Origin: an uncultured Acidimicrobiales bacterium
Lineage (GTDB): Bacteria > Actinomycetota > Acidimicrobiia > Acidimicrobiales > SZUA-35
Reading direction: 5' to 3'
NCBI GenBank assembly: GCA_937922045.1
Contig: CAKZXA010000052.1
Span: 1-35,967 of the forward strand
DNA length: 35,967 bases
Of the stretch, positions 1 to 7,337 are shown piece after piece. Numbering within the stretch: the stretch's first letter is position 1; each line of letters begins with the position of its first letter. Made by a program: the position numbers and the translations under genes. A model generated the notes under the pieces. That model was not told the DNA's origin. It saw nothing but the letters and a program-made list of their open reading frames with translations, and did not search any database.

Positions 1-26
1 TCTCACCCACCACCTGGCTCTCTGGG

Positions 27-1043
27 TTACCACTCTGGCAGATCCTCTCGGCGGCGCACGGAATCACCGAGCACCACCTCCGGATTCACCACTTGTTCGA
101 GCGGGACTGGCTCGCCTCGAATGAGGGCGGTGAGAGTCTCAACCGCCGTCAGGGCAAGTTGATCGAAGGGCTGACGGACCGTGGCAAGTGAAATGCCCTC
201 TCCTTCACAAGCAGTACCGTCGAATCCTGCGAGCATGATGTCGTGAGGAACATCTCGTCCTTGCTCGGTGAATCCCCGGAGCAGTCCGAGTGCCATCTCA
301 TCGTTAGCGGCGAAAACCCCATCGGGCTTCGCCCTGAGTACTGCATCGACGTTGGCGTAGCCGCTTGCACGGCTGAAATCGCCGTGGATGATGGATGCAT
401 CGTCGACGGTCAGCCCGCGAATCTCGTGAGCGAGCCGAAAGCCCTCCAAGCGGAGCGTTGCGTCGACTCGTTCCAACGGCCCAGCAACAGTGCAGACTCG
501 TTCACAGTCGGCGTCGAGCATTGCGCCGACGAGTTCGGCTGAAGAGTTGCGGTTCTCGACATCGATGACATGCACATCGGACCGGCGTGGGTGAGCACCG
601 ACGAGAACCGTCGGAACTCGGGCATCGAGGAGGTCTTCGACCCAACGTTCGCCGACGGCCACGGCGCTGATCACCACGCCATCGACCAACCCGTCGCTGA
701 TGAGGTTGCGGACCGAAACGGACGGCTCTGCGGAGTCCATGAGCAACATGAGCCCCTCGTCCAACCGATCGGCGGCGCGGGCGATGCCCTGCATGAGCGA
801 GATCGCGTACGAATCACCCAAGATGTCGTTGGAGCCAAGGACAAACCCGATGACTGACGTAGTCCCACCTGCAAGTCTCTTGGCGGTCCGATTCGGTCGG
901 TAGCCGAGCGCCTTGGCGATCATCTCGACCCGCTCGCGAACATCGCCGCGCACGCCATCGCGTCCGTTGAGTGCCCGAGAAGCAGTAGCCCGAGACACAC
1001 CACTCTTGCGAGCCACGTCGTCGAGCGTCACATCGTCGGCCAC
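27..1043 (-). CDS. LacI-family transcriptional repressor
   Basis: A sugar-responsive DNA-binding repressor, 338 aa from the chosen start. The N-terminal helix-turn-helix is seen as VTLDDVARKSGVSRATASRA (about residues 5-24), followed by a hinge helix with GYRPNRTAKRLAGG and then a periplasmic-binding-protein-like effector domain ending in the typical 'P.V.LGDSVRRRE' region. I chose GTG at 1043: a strong GGAGG lies 5-6 nt upstream, and the resulting length is the usual one for the family. An ATG at 1109 would add 22 residues before the HTH and has no better ribosome site. The gene is divergent from the GH1 glucosidase. A perfect 14-bp palindrome of LacI-family type lies 75 bp upstream of the start, so autoregulation and control of the glucosidase operon are likely. 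The effector is unknown; a beta-glucoside is inferred only from the neighbour. Confidence 0.93.
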   Translation of the reverse strand: MADDVTLDDVARKSGVSRATASRALNGRDGVRGDVRERVEMIAKALGYRPNRTAKRLAGGTTSVIGFVLGSNDILGDSYAISLMQGIARAADRLDEGLMLLMDSAEPSVSVRNLISDGLVDGVVISAVAVGERWVEDLLDARVPTVLVGAHPRRSDVHVIDVENRNSSAELVGAMLDADCERVCTVAGPLERVDATLRLEGFRLAHEIRGLTVDDASIIHGDFSRASGYANVDAVLRAKPDGVFAANDEMALGLLRGFTEQGRDVPHDIMLAGFDGTACEGEGISLATVRQPFDQLALTAVETLTALIRGEPVPLEQVVNPEVVLGDSVRRREDLPEW

Positions 1044-1117
1044 TGCTTCCTCCTCCGCGAGACTGCGTAATCCACGCACTTCGGTTTGAAGCCGGTCCTC
1101 CCAAGTCATGGTTGCGT

Positions 1118-1131
1118 TGGAAGCGCTTCCA
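1118..1131. promoter_or_regulatory. LacI-family operator O1
   Basis: TGGAAGCGCTTCCA is a perfect 14-bp palindrome with the central CG typical of LacI/GalR-family operators. It overlaps the predicted transcription start of the repressor gene, which suggests autorepression. Confidence 0.75.
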
Positions 1132-1160
1132 TGTAACCATGGCCATAGTCGACTTGTCAA
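1131..1160 (-). promoter_or_regulatory. Putative promoter of the LacI-type gene
   Basis: On the minus strand TTGACA (1160-1155) is a perfect -35 match. TTACAT (1136-1131), 18 bp away, is a moderate -10 candidate. The predicted start of transcription falls within the adjacent palindrome at 1118-1131, a classic position for repression. Inferred from sequence only. Confidence 0.45.
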
Positions 1161-1196
1161 CAGAGACATCGCTATTCCAGAAAGCAAGAGGTTCTC

Positions 1197-1224
1197 TTGA
1201 CATCGATCGTCTATCGACTATCAC
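1197..1224 (+). promoter_or_regulatory. Putative promoter of the glucosidase operon
   Basis: TTGACA at 1197-1202 is a perfect -35 box, followed after 16 bp by TATCAC (4 of 6 to the -10 consensus) at 1219-1224. The predicted transcript start is near 1231, just upstream of the GTG start. That would cut into the ribosome site at 1226-1231, so the exact start of transcription is uncertain. Confidence 0.4.
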
Positions 1225-1238
1225 TGAAGGAACACCAG

Positions 1239-2612
1239 GTGCCTGTTACCGAAAGCGCTTCCGAAACTACTCGCAGCCCCCTTGTCTTCCCGCCAGGGTT
1301 TGTCTGGGGCTCAGCAACATCGTCGTACCAGATCGAAGGAGCGACGGCGGTTGACGGGAAGACACCGAGCATTTGGGACGTCTTCACCCGCAAGGAAGGC
1401 GCCGTCGCCGACGGGTCGAACGGCGACCGAGCCTGCGAACATGTCGAGCGATACGCCGATGACGTTGCGCTGATGGCTGATCTTGGCCTGGGGGCGTATC
1501 GCTTCTCGTTGGCATGGTCCCGTGTAATGCCAAATGGCGGCAGTCAGGTCAACCCGGCAGGGCTCGATTTCTACGATCGACTCATCGATTCGCTGCTCGC
1601 GGAAGGCATCACGCCAATGCCCACTCTCTACCATTGGGACCTCCCTCAAGCGTTGGAGGACAAGGGTGGCTGGGTCAATCGTGATACCGCAGCCGCGTTC
1701 GCCGAGTACACCGAAGCCGCCGTGACCCGCCTCGGCGATCGGATCTCCACGTGGACCACCCTCAACGAGCCCTTCGTCTCAGCCAACCATGGCTACGTCA
1801 CCGGTGAGCATGCGCCCGGGCGCACGTCGATGGCTGAGGGGATGGCCGCATCTCACCACCTGAATCTGGCCCACGGACTCTCAGGAGAGCGGATCCGGTC
1901 CATTGCACCCGAGTCGCGGCTGGCCATCGTGCTCAACTTCACCCCGGTGGAGCCAGCGACCGACAGCGAGGCCGACCGAATCGAGACCCACCACAGGAAT
2001 AACCTCGAGAATCGTTGGTACTCCGATCCAATCGGCGGCTTCGGCTACCCGCAGGACAGTGCTGAGCACTATGAGTGGGACCAATCCGAAGTCCTCGAGG
2101 GTGACCTTGATATCATCAGCGCTCCGATAGATCTGCTCGGCATCAATTTCTACTCGCGCAACATCGTGTCGGCGGACGACAGCTACATCGCTCCGCCGGA
2201 CACGCCGCGCAACACGATGGGCTGGGAGATCCACCCGCCGAGCCTCGGACGATTGCTGCGCGACCTCCACACTCGCTACTCGTTCCCGAGTTTCATGATC
2301 ACCGAGAATGGCGCTGCAATGCCCGACGAAGTTCGCGAGGACGGACGCATCGCTGATGACGATCGCCTCGACTTCATTCGCGCCCACGTCGAACAAGTCC
2401 ACAGCGCCATTGAGGACGGAGTCCCCATGGAGGGATACCTCGTTTGGTCGCTGTTCGACAACTTCGAATGGGCCTGGGGCTACGGCCCGCGATTCGGAAT
2501 CGTTGAGGTCGACTTTGAGACCCAAGTTCGTACACCAAAGAAGAGCGCCGAGTGGTTCTCGGCGGTCGCCAAGTCAAACCAAGTTACCTTTGAGGAGCAA
2601 GATCATGGCTGA
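1239..2612 (+). CDS. GH1 family beta-glucosidase
   Basis: A retaining beta-glycosidase of about 457 aa, the normal length for glycoside hydrolase family 1. The N-terminal signature F.WGSATSSYQIEGA is present. The acid/base Glu lies in TLNEPF (about residue 177) and the nucleophile Glu in ITENGA (about residue 356). The C-terminus has the family's LFDNFEWAWGY substrate-binding segment. No signal peptide is seen, so it should act in the cytoplasm on imported beta-glucosides. The GTG start at 1239 is preceded by GAAGGA with 7 nt spacing. A TTG at 1197 in the same frame overlaps the -35 box and is unlikely. The next gene starts 8 nt before this stop, so the two are translationally coupled. Aglycone preference cannot be told from sequence. 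Confidence 0.95.
   Translation: MPVTESASETTRSPLVFPPGFVWGSATSSYQIEGATAVDGKTPSIWDVFTRKEGAVADGSNGDRACEHVERYADDVALMADLGLGAYRFSLAWSRVMPNGGSQVNPAGLDFYDRLIDSLLAEGITPMPTLYHWDLPQALEDKGGWVNRDTAAAFAEYTEAAVTRLGDRISTWTTLNEPFVSANHGYVTGEHAPGRTSMAEGMAASHHLNLAHGLSGERIRSIAPESRLAIVLNFTPVEPATDSEADRIETHHRNNLENRWYSDPIGGFGYPQDSAEHYEWDQSEVLEGDLDIISAPIDLLGINFYSRNIVSADDSYIAPPDTPRNTMGWEIHPPSLGRLLRDLHTRYSFPSFMITENGAAMPDEVREDGRIADDDRLDFIRAHVEQVHSAIEDGVPMEGYLVWSLFDNFEWAWGYGPRFGIVEVDFETQVRTPKKSAEWFSAVAKSNQVTFEEQDHG
1251..1262. promoter_or_regulatory. LacI-family operator O2 (imperfect)
   Basis: GAAAGCGCTTCC shares the AAGCGCTT core (1253-1260) with the perfect operator at 1118-1131, with one mismatched outer pair. It lies inside the first codons of the glucosidase gene, about 20 bp downstream of its predicted transcription start. 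Two sites roughly 130 bp apart would allow looping or roadblock repression of both divergent units. Confidence 0.6.
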
Positions 2613-3774
2613 AGTCTCGTTTCGTTCCGTACAGAAGGTCTACGAAAACGGCTTCGTCGCAGTCCACGATCTGGATCTCGAGGTCTCCGATGGCGAGCTG
2701 CTCGTGGTCGTCGGGCCCTCCGGTTGCGGCAAGACCACCACCCTCCGGATGCTGGCCGGGCTGGAAGACATCACCATCGGCGAGGTGTCGATCGGCGGCA
2801 AGGTGGTTAACGACCTCACGGCGAAGGAGCGCGATATAGCGATGGTGTTTCAGAGCTATGCGCTCTATCCCCACCTCTCCGTTGCCGACAACCTGGCCTA
2901 TCCGCTGCGAATGGCGAAGTATCCCAAACACGAACGGGCCGAACGGGTCATGACGGTCGCCAAACAGCTGCGGTTGGAAGAACTCCTCGATCGCAAGCCT
3001 CGCCAGTTGTCGGGTGGTCAACGCCAGCGAGTCGCGATGGGTCGTGCCATGGTCCGCGAACCCCAGGTCTTCCTGATGGATGAACCACTGTCGAACCTCG
3101 ACGCTAAGCTCCGGGTGTTGATGCGCAGCGAGGTCGCGGAGCTACAGCACGAGCTCAACACGACCATGTTCTATGTCACACACGATCAGATTGAGGCGAT
3201 GACCATGGGTCACCGCGTCGCAATCATGGACCATGGCGTCCTTCAACAGGTGGCGCCCCCGGTCGAGCTTTACCGCTCCCCTGCGAATCTGTTCGTCGCC
3301 GGCTTCATCGGGTCGCCACCGATGAATTTGTTTGACGCTCAGGTGACTGGCGATGAGAGCGCTGTGTCGATCACCAGCGGGACCGCATCGATCGGCTTCG
3401 ACTCGCAAGCGCCCGATGCACTGCAACGAGTCAGTGGTGAGGCTGTGGTCATCGGTGTCCGACCAGAGCACGTCGAACTGGTGGCAGCCTCGACAGGGAT
3501 GCCGGCCATCGTCAAGCTCGTTGAAATGCTCGGGTCAGAAACGCTCGTCCACCTCGATGTCGACGGACTCGACTATCGGATGACCGACAACGATGCCACT
3601 GAAGAGGCGGTCGCCATGGGTGGCCGAATGCTGTGCAAGCTCCATCACGAGGCGACGATCCCGCGTCAGGGCGAGCGAATTAACATCAGATTCGAGCGAC
3701 GTCATGTCCACGTCTTCGACCCCACCTCGGGCTCAGTCATCACCGTCGACTCCGCTCAGGTATCACCGGCCTGA
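2605..3774 (+). CDS. ABC transporter ATPase, MsmK/UgpC type (sugar import)
   Basis: The ATP-hydrolysing subunit of a CUT1-type carbohydrate importer, 389 aa. Walker A is GPSGCGKTT (residues 37-45), Q-loop Q83, signature LSGGQ (135-139), Walker B VFLMDE (155-160) and H-loop His193. A C-terminal TOBE/OB extension follows from about residue 235, the regulatory domain of the UgpC/MalK class. ATG at 2605 follows GAGGAG with 7 nt spacing and overlaps the glucosidase stop by 8 nt. No permease or substrate-binding protein is in the window. It may be a shared ATPase serving several importers, as MsiK does in Streptomyces, or its permeases may be encoded elsewhere. Confidence 0.93.
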   Translation: MAEVSFRSVQKVYENGFVAVHDLDLEVSDGELLVVVGPSGCGKTTTLRMLAGLEDITIGEVSIGGKVVNDLTAKERDIAMVFQSYALYPHLSVADNLAYPLRMAKYPKHERAERVMTVAKQLRLEELLDRKPRQLSGGQRQRVAMGRAMVREPQVFLMDEPLSNLDAKLRVLMRSEVAELQHELNTTMFYVTHDQIEAMTMGHRVAIMDHGVLQQVAPPVELYRSPANLFVAGFIGSPPMNLFDAQVTGDESAVSITSGTASIGFDSQAPDALQRVSGEAVVIGVRPEHVELVAASTGMPAIVKLVEMLGSETLVHLDVDGLDYRMTDNDATEEAVAMGGRMLCKLHHEATIPRQGERINIRFERRHVHVFDPTSGSVITVDSAQVSPA

Positions 3775-3781
3775 GGCCGGT
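3765..3781. terminator. Hairpin spanning the ABC ATPase stop codon
   Basis: ACCGGCC-TGA-GGCCGGT is a perfect 7-bp stem whose 3-nt loop is exactly the stop codon of the ATPase gene. It sits between two convergent genes and could act on both strands. There is no T-run, so classical intrinsic termination is uncertain. Confidence 0.4.
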
Positions 3782-3808
3782 TCGGCGGCCTGAGTCATGA
3801 GACGAGGT

Positions 3809-5269
3809 TCACCATTGCGACTCGGTTTTAGGAACGATCAGATCCTCGATCGACTGCCAACGAACTCTCAAGGCCCCGAAGGAGCGGCGCTGCAGAGCGT
3901 TGCACCAAAGCCCCGAGCCGTACGCCAGCTCGTCGGCTAGCGCAATCGCACACCAGCGGAACGGGTCGATTTCTGGTCGGCTACGCCGCCATTCCAGGAC
4001 AAGCGAGACAAGAGCACCGAGGCCGGCTCGGCGCAGGGAACCAACGCCGACCACCCCGAAGAGCATCAACGGCCACCACGAGCGGCGCATCGTTGCTGCG
4101 AGGGCATCGCCGGCGAAGAGCGTGCCGCCGCCGGCCAGAACCAACGCCTCTTTCACAGGCTCATCGACTCGCCCCCGAAGCTCGGGAACGAGCAGAACGA
4201 CTGAGCCAGCCCAAAGGGCTAAAGCAGCGATACGCAATGGACCTCCGACGAGCATGAGAGCCCACACCGCAACACTCCAAGGGCTGATCGAGATCGCTTC
4301 AACCGATCCTGGATGCTCGATACCGAGATCGACGGTGCTTCTTCCGTATCCGTGCCGTCGCATCAACCATTCCCGCCACGATCTCCCGACCGGATGAGTC
4401 ACCGTCACGCTCGGCTCGTAGCGAACGGTGTCACCGGCGTTGTGCATCCGCCACACCAGATCGACGTCTTCACCCCGATTCATATCCGGTCGAAACCCGC
4501 CGGAGGCTTCGTAGGCATCCCGCCGGACCAAAAGCATCCCGCTGGGCACGAACGGGATGCGCGTGCCAGGACTCACCGCTCCCGGAGCAGCGCCTCGATC
4601 GAAGGCACCACGAACGGCCTCGAAGCGCTCCGCGATGGTCGAGCCCGCCTGACTCCTGATGCGTGGAGCGATGACCTGCACCCCCCACGTCTCGGCGAAC
4701 GTCGCAAGCCGGCTGACCGCATCCTCGGCTCCATGACCATCGACGCTGATGTCATCATCTATGAACAACAGGTAGCGGGCCGTGCCCTCCCCAGCGCCGA
4801 TGTGGCGAGCGCCACCGGGACCGAACGAAGCCGAACACCGAATCACCCGCACCTGTTCATTTGCGATCAGTTCGGTGGGCTGTTCGGATCCATCGTCCAC
4901 CACTGTCACCGAAGCGAGATGTTCGGTGGGCAAACGAGCCAGAAGTCTGCGAACCGACCGTGGCCGGTTTCGCGTCGGGATCACAACGTCGATTGCGCTC
5001 AGCACCCTCTCGTCGCCAGGCAGCGTAGGCGACTCAGGTTGAACGAAACCCCAGCGATAGAGCCGATCGTCGAAGCTGAATTCACCGGCACTCGCCGCGG
5101 AGTCATCGATGCCCTGCCCAACAATCCCATCAACAACATCCCGCTCGGACGACGTGAGGACCACGATGCGAAACGGTGAGCCACCCATGAGCGTCCGGCC
5201 ATCCATCGAACGGCGGACCGACGGGTCGAGTCGAAACAATGTCACGCCCATCACCGTAGATGGATTCAT
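3809..5269 (-). CDS. mftF: Mycofactocin-type glycosyltransferase, MftF-like
   Basis: A membrane-associated GT-A fold glycosyltransferase of 486 aa. After an N-terminal segment with RLDPSVRRSMDGRTLMGGSP (typical of MftF), the GT2 domain begins at IDVVIPTRNRP (about 93-103). The metal-binding D-D-D lies at 171-173 and a GEDVDLVWRM acceptor motif at about 266-275. The C-terminal third has hydrophobic segments (about 330-362 and 399-413) and ends with RPEIDPFRW...DELAYGSGLW, matching the MftF family's tail. MftF adds beta-1,4-linked glucose to the redox cofactor mycofactocin. No mftA, B, C, D or E is visible here, so the rest of the pathway must be elsewhere or absent. The ATG at 5269 is kept; an ATG at 5251 is an alternative. 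Confidence 0.82.
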   Translation of the reverse strand: MNPSTVMGVTLFRLDPSVRRSMDGRTLMGGSPFRIVVLTSSERDVVDGIVGQGIDDSAASAGEFSFDDRLYRWGFVQPESPTLPGDERVLSAIDVVIPTRNRPRSVRRLLARLPTEHLASVTVVDDGSEQPTELIANEQVRVIRCSASFGPGGARHIGAGEGTARYLLFIDDDISVDGHGAEDAVSRLATFAETWGVQVIAPRIRSQAGSTIAERFEAVRGAFDRGAAPGAVSPGTRIPFVPSGMLLVRRDAYEASGGFRPDMNRGEDVDLVWRMHNAGDTVRYEPSVTVTHPVGRSWREWLMRRHGYGRSTVDLGIEHPGSVEAISISPWSVAVWALMLVGGPLRIAALALWAGSVVLLVPELRGRVDEPVKEALVLAGGGTLFAGDALAATMRRSWWPLMLFGVVGVGSLRRAGLGALVSLVLEWRRSRPEIDPFRWCAIALADELAYGSGLWCNALQRRSFGALRVRWQSIEDLIVPKTESQW

Positions 5270-5310
5270 TCATAATGCTCGCTAAACAACCAGGCACATG
5301 GAGGCCTGCC

Positions 5311-5604
5311 ATGCCCACACCACGTTCTGTTCTGCTCCTCGTACTCTTCCTTGCTGGAATGCTCGCTGCGTGCACCTCAGCGCAAACTGATGACTCCACC
5401 AGTGAGGGCGTCACGTCGACGGGTTCGACATCGACCGCCTCCGAGACAACGTCAGCTCCCGTCGCTGTCGATCCGGCGGTGACGCGGCCCTGGCTCGAGA
5501 TTCCTGCAGCCCTGCCGTGTCTTCGAGGGCTGAAGGGGCCGTCGCAACTTCAGAAGTCGGAAATGGACGGTCGCTTCGTTGCCTTTCTCACGAGACTAAG
5601 CTAA
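5311..5604 (+). CDS. Small lipoprotein, possibly truncated
   Basis: A 97-aa protein with a clear lipoprotein signal: MPTPRS, a hydrophobic run, and the lipobox L-A-A-C with the lipidated Cys at residue 21. A Ser/Thr-rich linker (about 22-53) follows, then a short tail (about 54-97) in which I recognise no domain. ATG at 5311 has GGAGG 6 nt upstream. The abrupt end after about 45 non-linker residues suggests that a once longer extracytoplasmic protein lost its C-terminal domain, but this is inference. It is divergent from the MftF-like gene and precedes the DUF2510 gene by 22 nt. Confidence 0.55.
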   Translation: MPTPRSVLLLVLFLAGMLAACTSAQTDDSTSEGVTSTGSTSTASETTSAPVAVDPAVTRPWLEIPAALPCLRGLKGPSQLQKSEMDGRFVAFLTRLS

Positions 5605-5626
5605 ATGCCGGGCGAAAGGACTGACA

Positions 5627-6361
5627 ATGACCACTCAAGCTCCGCCAGGCTGGTACGCCGATCCAACCACGGCGGATCAGATGCGCTGGTGGGATGGGAG
5701 TCAATGGACACAAGATGTTCAGCCCGTCCCGACGACGCCGCCACCTCAAGAGCCAGCGACTGCTCTCGCAGAACATAGCGTCTCGGACTACGCCGAGCTG
5801 ACCGCCGAGAGTGGCCCTCAATGGTGGAGGCGCAAGCGAGTCCTGATCCCTGCAGGCCTTGTAGCACTAGTTGGGATGGTGGGAGCGCTCGGCGATGATC
5901 CTGAGTCGAAGCCGATAGGCCAGGCCGATGAGATCCAAGAAGAGGTCGATCTGGAGCCAGCTGGAGCATCGGACGCAGAACCGGCTAGCTCAACCATAAA
6001 TCAACCGACGATCTCGACCACTCTCTCGACTGGGTCAACGGCGAACACCACGGCGGAGTCGACATCCACGAGCACGACGGCGACAGCCAGTACGGCCCCA
6101 ACAACCTCCGGTGCCTCTACAACTGCACTCTCAACAACAACTGCCCCTCCCATCACAGCATCAACGACCGCTCCGCCTACGACATCGACGACTGCAACCG
6201 CGCCGCCCACGACTCTCGAAGACTATGTATCACCGGGCGCTTTCTGTTCACCCGAGGGCGCAACTGGCAAGACCTCGACAGGAAAGAGCATGGTCTGCTC
6301 CAGCACGAAGAAGGACGGCACGCCTTACGACAATGGTCGGTCCCGTTGGCGATCGCCGTGA
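5627..6361 (+). CDS. DUF2510 domain membrane protein with Thr-rich stalk
   Basis: A 244-aa protein starting with a DUF2510 motif (PPGWYADPTTADQMRWWDGS, about residues 6-25), a short Trp-rich module common in actinobacterial membrane proteins. One membrane segment (about 72-88) follows. Next comes a Thr/Ser/Pro-rich low-complexity stalk (about 120-200), then a small C-terminal module with two Cys (about 205-242, including TSTGKSMVCSST). ATG at 5627 follows GAAAGGA with 6 nt spacing. It is likely anchored with its C-terminus outside the cell. Function unknown. It is the last intact gene before the mobile-element debris. Confidence 0.8.
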   Translation: MTTQAPPGWYADPTTADQMRWWDGSQWTQDVQPVPTTPPPQEPATALAEHSVSDYAELTAESGPQWWRRKRVLIPAGLVALVGMVGALGDDPESKPIGQADEIQEEVDLEPAGASDAEPASSTINQPTISTTLSTGSTANTTAESTSTSTTATASTAPTTSGASTTALSTTTAPPITASTTAPPTTSTTATAPPTTLEDYVSPGAFCSPEGATGKTSTGKSMVCSSTKKDGTPYDNGRSRWRSP

Positions 6362-6371
6362 GCCGTGGTGC

Positions 6372-6674
6372 CTAGTTGGCCAAGGCGTTCGGGTTAGTAG
6401 CGCCTGCAGCTTTGACGTGCGACCGAGCACTCTCCAAGGCGACACGACCCAACCAGCCAGCAGAGCGAGGGACACGACCCAACACATCTACCACGAGCAT
6501 CAACGCCACCGGAGGCCAAGCAGCAACACCACGACCAACCCAAGAGGGCTCAGCAGCGAAGATATTGCAGGCCACTGAGACGAGCAGCGCCAGTCCTAGC
6601 GCACAATGAACTCGACGACGGATATCGCTGCGATCGGGCCTGTCAGCGGCAAAGAGCGCTACGTTCCCGTACCT
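6372..6674 (-). pseudogene. DUF2637 protein fragment (mobile-element membrane protein)
   Basis: The open frame reads, on the minus strand, an Ala/Leu-rich helix followed by VACNIFAAEPSWVG and VAAWPPVALMLVVDVLGRV. This is the C-terminal transmembrane part of DUF2637 proteins, which typically read '...N.AAAEPT..G...AAWPPVALLL..ELL'. The N-terminal helices are missing: an in-frame TGA lies at 6677-6675 and no good start codon or ribosome site follows (only GTG at 6575). DUF2637 proteins are carried by actinobacterial plasmids and integrative elements. This copy is a decayed 5'-truncated remnant and supports the view that 6.4-8.6 kb is an old element. Confidence 0.65.
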
Positions 6675-6737
6675 TCAAGGGCAGCAAGCGAGCAGCTGCC
6701 CGTCCGCCCGGATCGCTTAACTCAGGCGTAGGTTCGG

Positions 6738-6962
6738 TTGACTGCCCGAGTACCGGGAGGCGAGGGTGTTCGTCTGCACGACCTGCGCCACTGGTTCTCT
6801 AGCTCCCAGTTGGACGCTGGGGAATCGCTTTCAGCGGTGGCGGCAAGGATTGGTGACAACGTCGAAACGTTTGCGAAGATCTACGCTCATAAGGGCAGGC
6901 GTGGGGACACCGGCGCTGCCGAGGCGATCGGAGCGCTGGTTGACCAGCTACTTGATTTATAG
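6738..6962 (+). pseudogene. Tyrosine recombinase (phage integrase) C-terminal fragment
   Basis: The 74-residue frame contains VRLHDLRHWFSSSQLDAGES, the H-x-x-R box of tyrosine recombinases, and then 'AARIGDNVETFAKIYAHK', which aligns with the region of the LGH box and catalytic Tyr. The core-binding domain and first catalytic Arg are absent. An in-frame TAG at 6729-6731 lies just upstream, and the sequence before it does not resemble an integrase. The fragment ends facing the VapC-like gene, the two stop codons sharing the sequence TTATAG. It is clearly an inactive relic, although C-terminal residues such as the Tyr are preserved. Confidence 0.8.
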
Positions 6963-7337
6963 CCGCCGTTCGAGCTTCCGTTGCTGGATGGTGTAGAAGA
7001 ACGGCCCGCTCTCCTCGCACGCTTCGACGATCGAATCAAGGTGTTTCAGGAACAGCGCAGCCATCGTTTCACCAGTCATGCTCTTCTTGGACAAAGAAAA
7101 GCAACGGACGCTATGGTCGATGACAGCCTGACGTTCGGCCGGATTCTTGCGAACATTGCCATCCTTCATTAAGACGACCCAGCCTCTGGAGCCAGCTAGT
7201 TCTAGCCACTCTTCGTCGGCGATCGTCTCATCCTGCGGAACGCCGTAGTGCTCCGCCAGGGTGACGAGCTGTAGGCCGGCTTCTCGGAGCAGCCTCGGAA
7301 CCTTGATCCCGCCCAGGCTTCGATCGGAAAAGTTCAG
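6957..7337 (-). CDS. PIN-like toxin, VapC45-type (CTG start)
   Basis: A putative RNase toxin of about 126 aa. Reading from CTG at 7337 gives NFSDRSLGGIKVPRLLREAG, then PQDETIADEEWLELAG, then WVVLMKDGNVRKNP, the pattern of the PIN-like family (DUF5615-like; compare M. tuberculosis VapC45). Acidic residues D5, D36/E37, E42/E43 and D59 are candidates for the metal site. The first ATG (7169) would delete the first 56 residues including D5, so it cannot be the true start. No ATG, GTG or TTG lies in frame upstream. CTG overlaps the antitoxin's stop as CTGA, replacing the usual ATGA/GTGA coupling. Translation would depend on re-initiation from the antitoxin gene. The start codon is inferred; the domain is seen directly. 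Confidence 0.75.
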   Translation of the reverse strand: MNFSDRSLGGIKVPRLLREAGLQLVTLAEHYGVPQDETIADEEWLELAGSRGWVVLMKDGNVRKNPAERQAVIDHSVRCFSLSKKSMTGETMAALFLKHLDSIVEACEESGPFFYTIQQRKLERRL

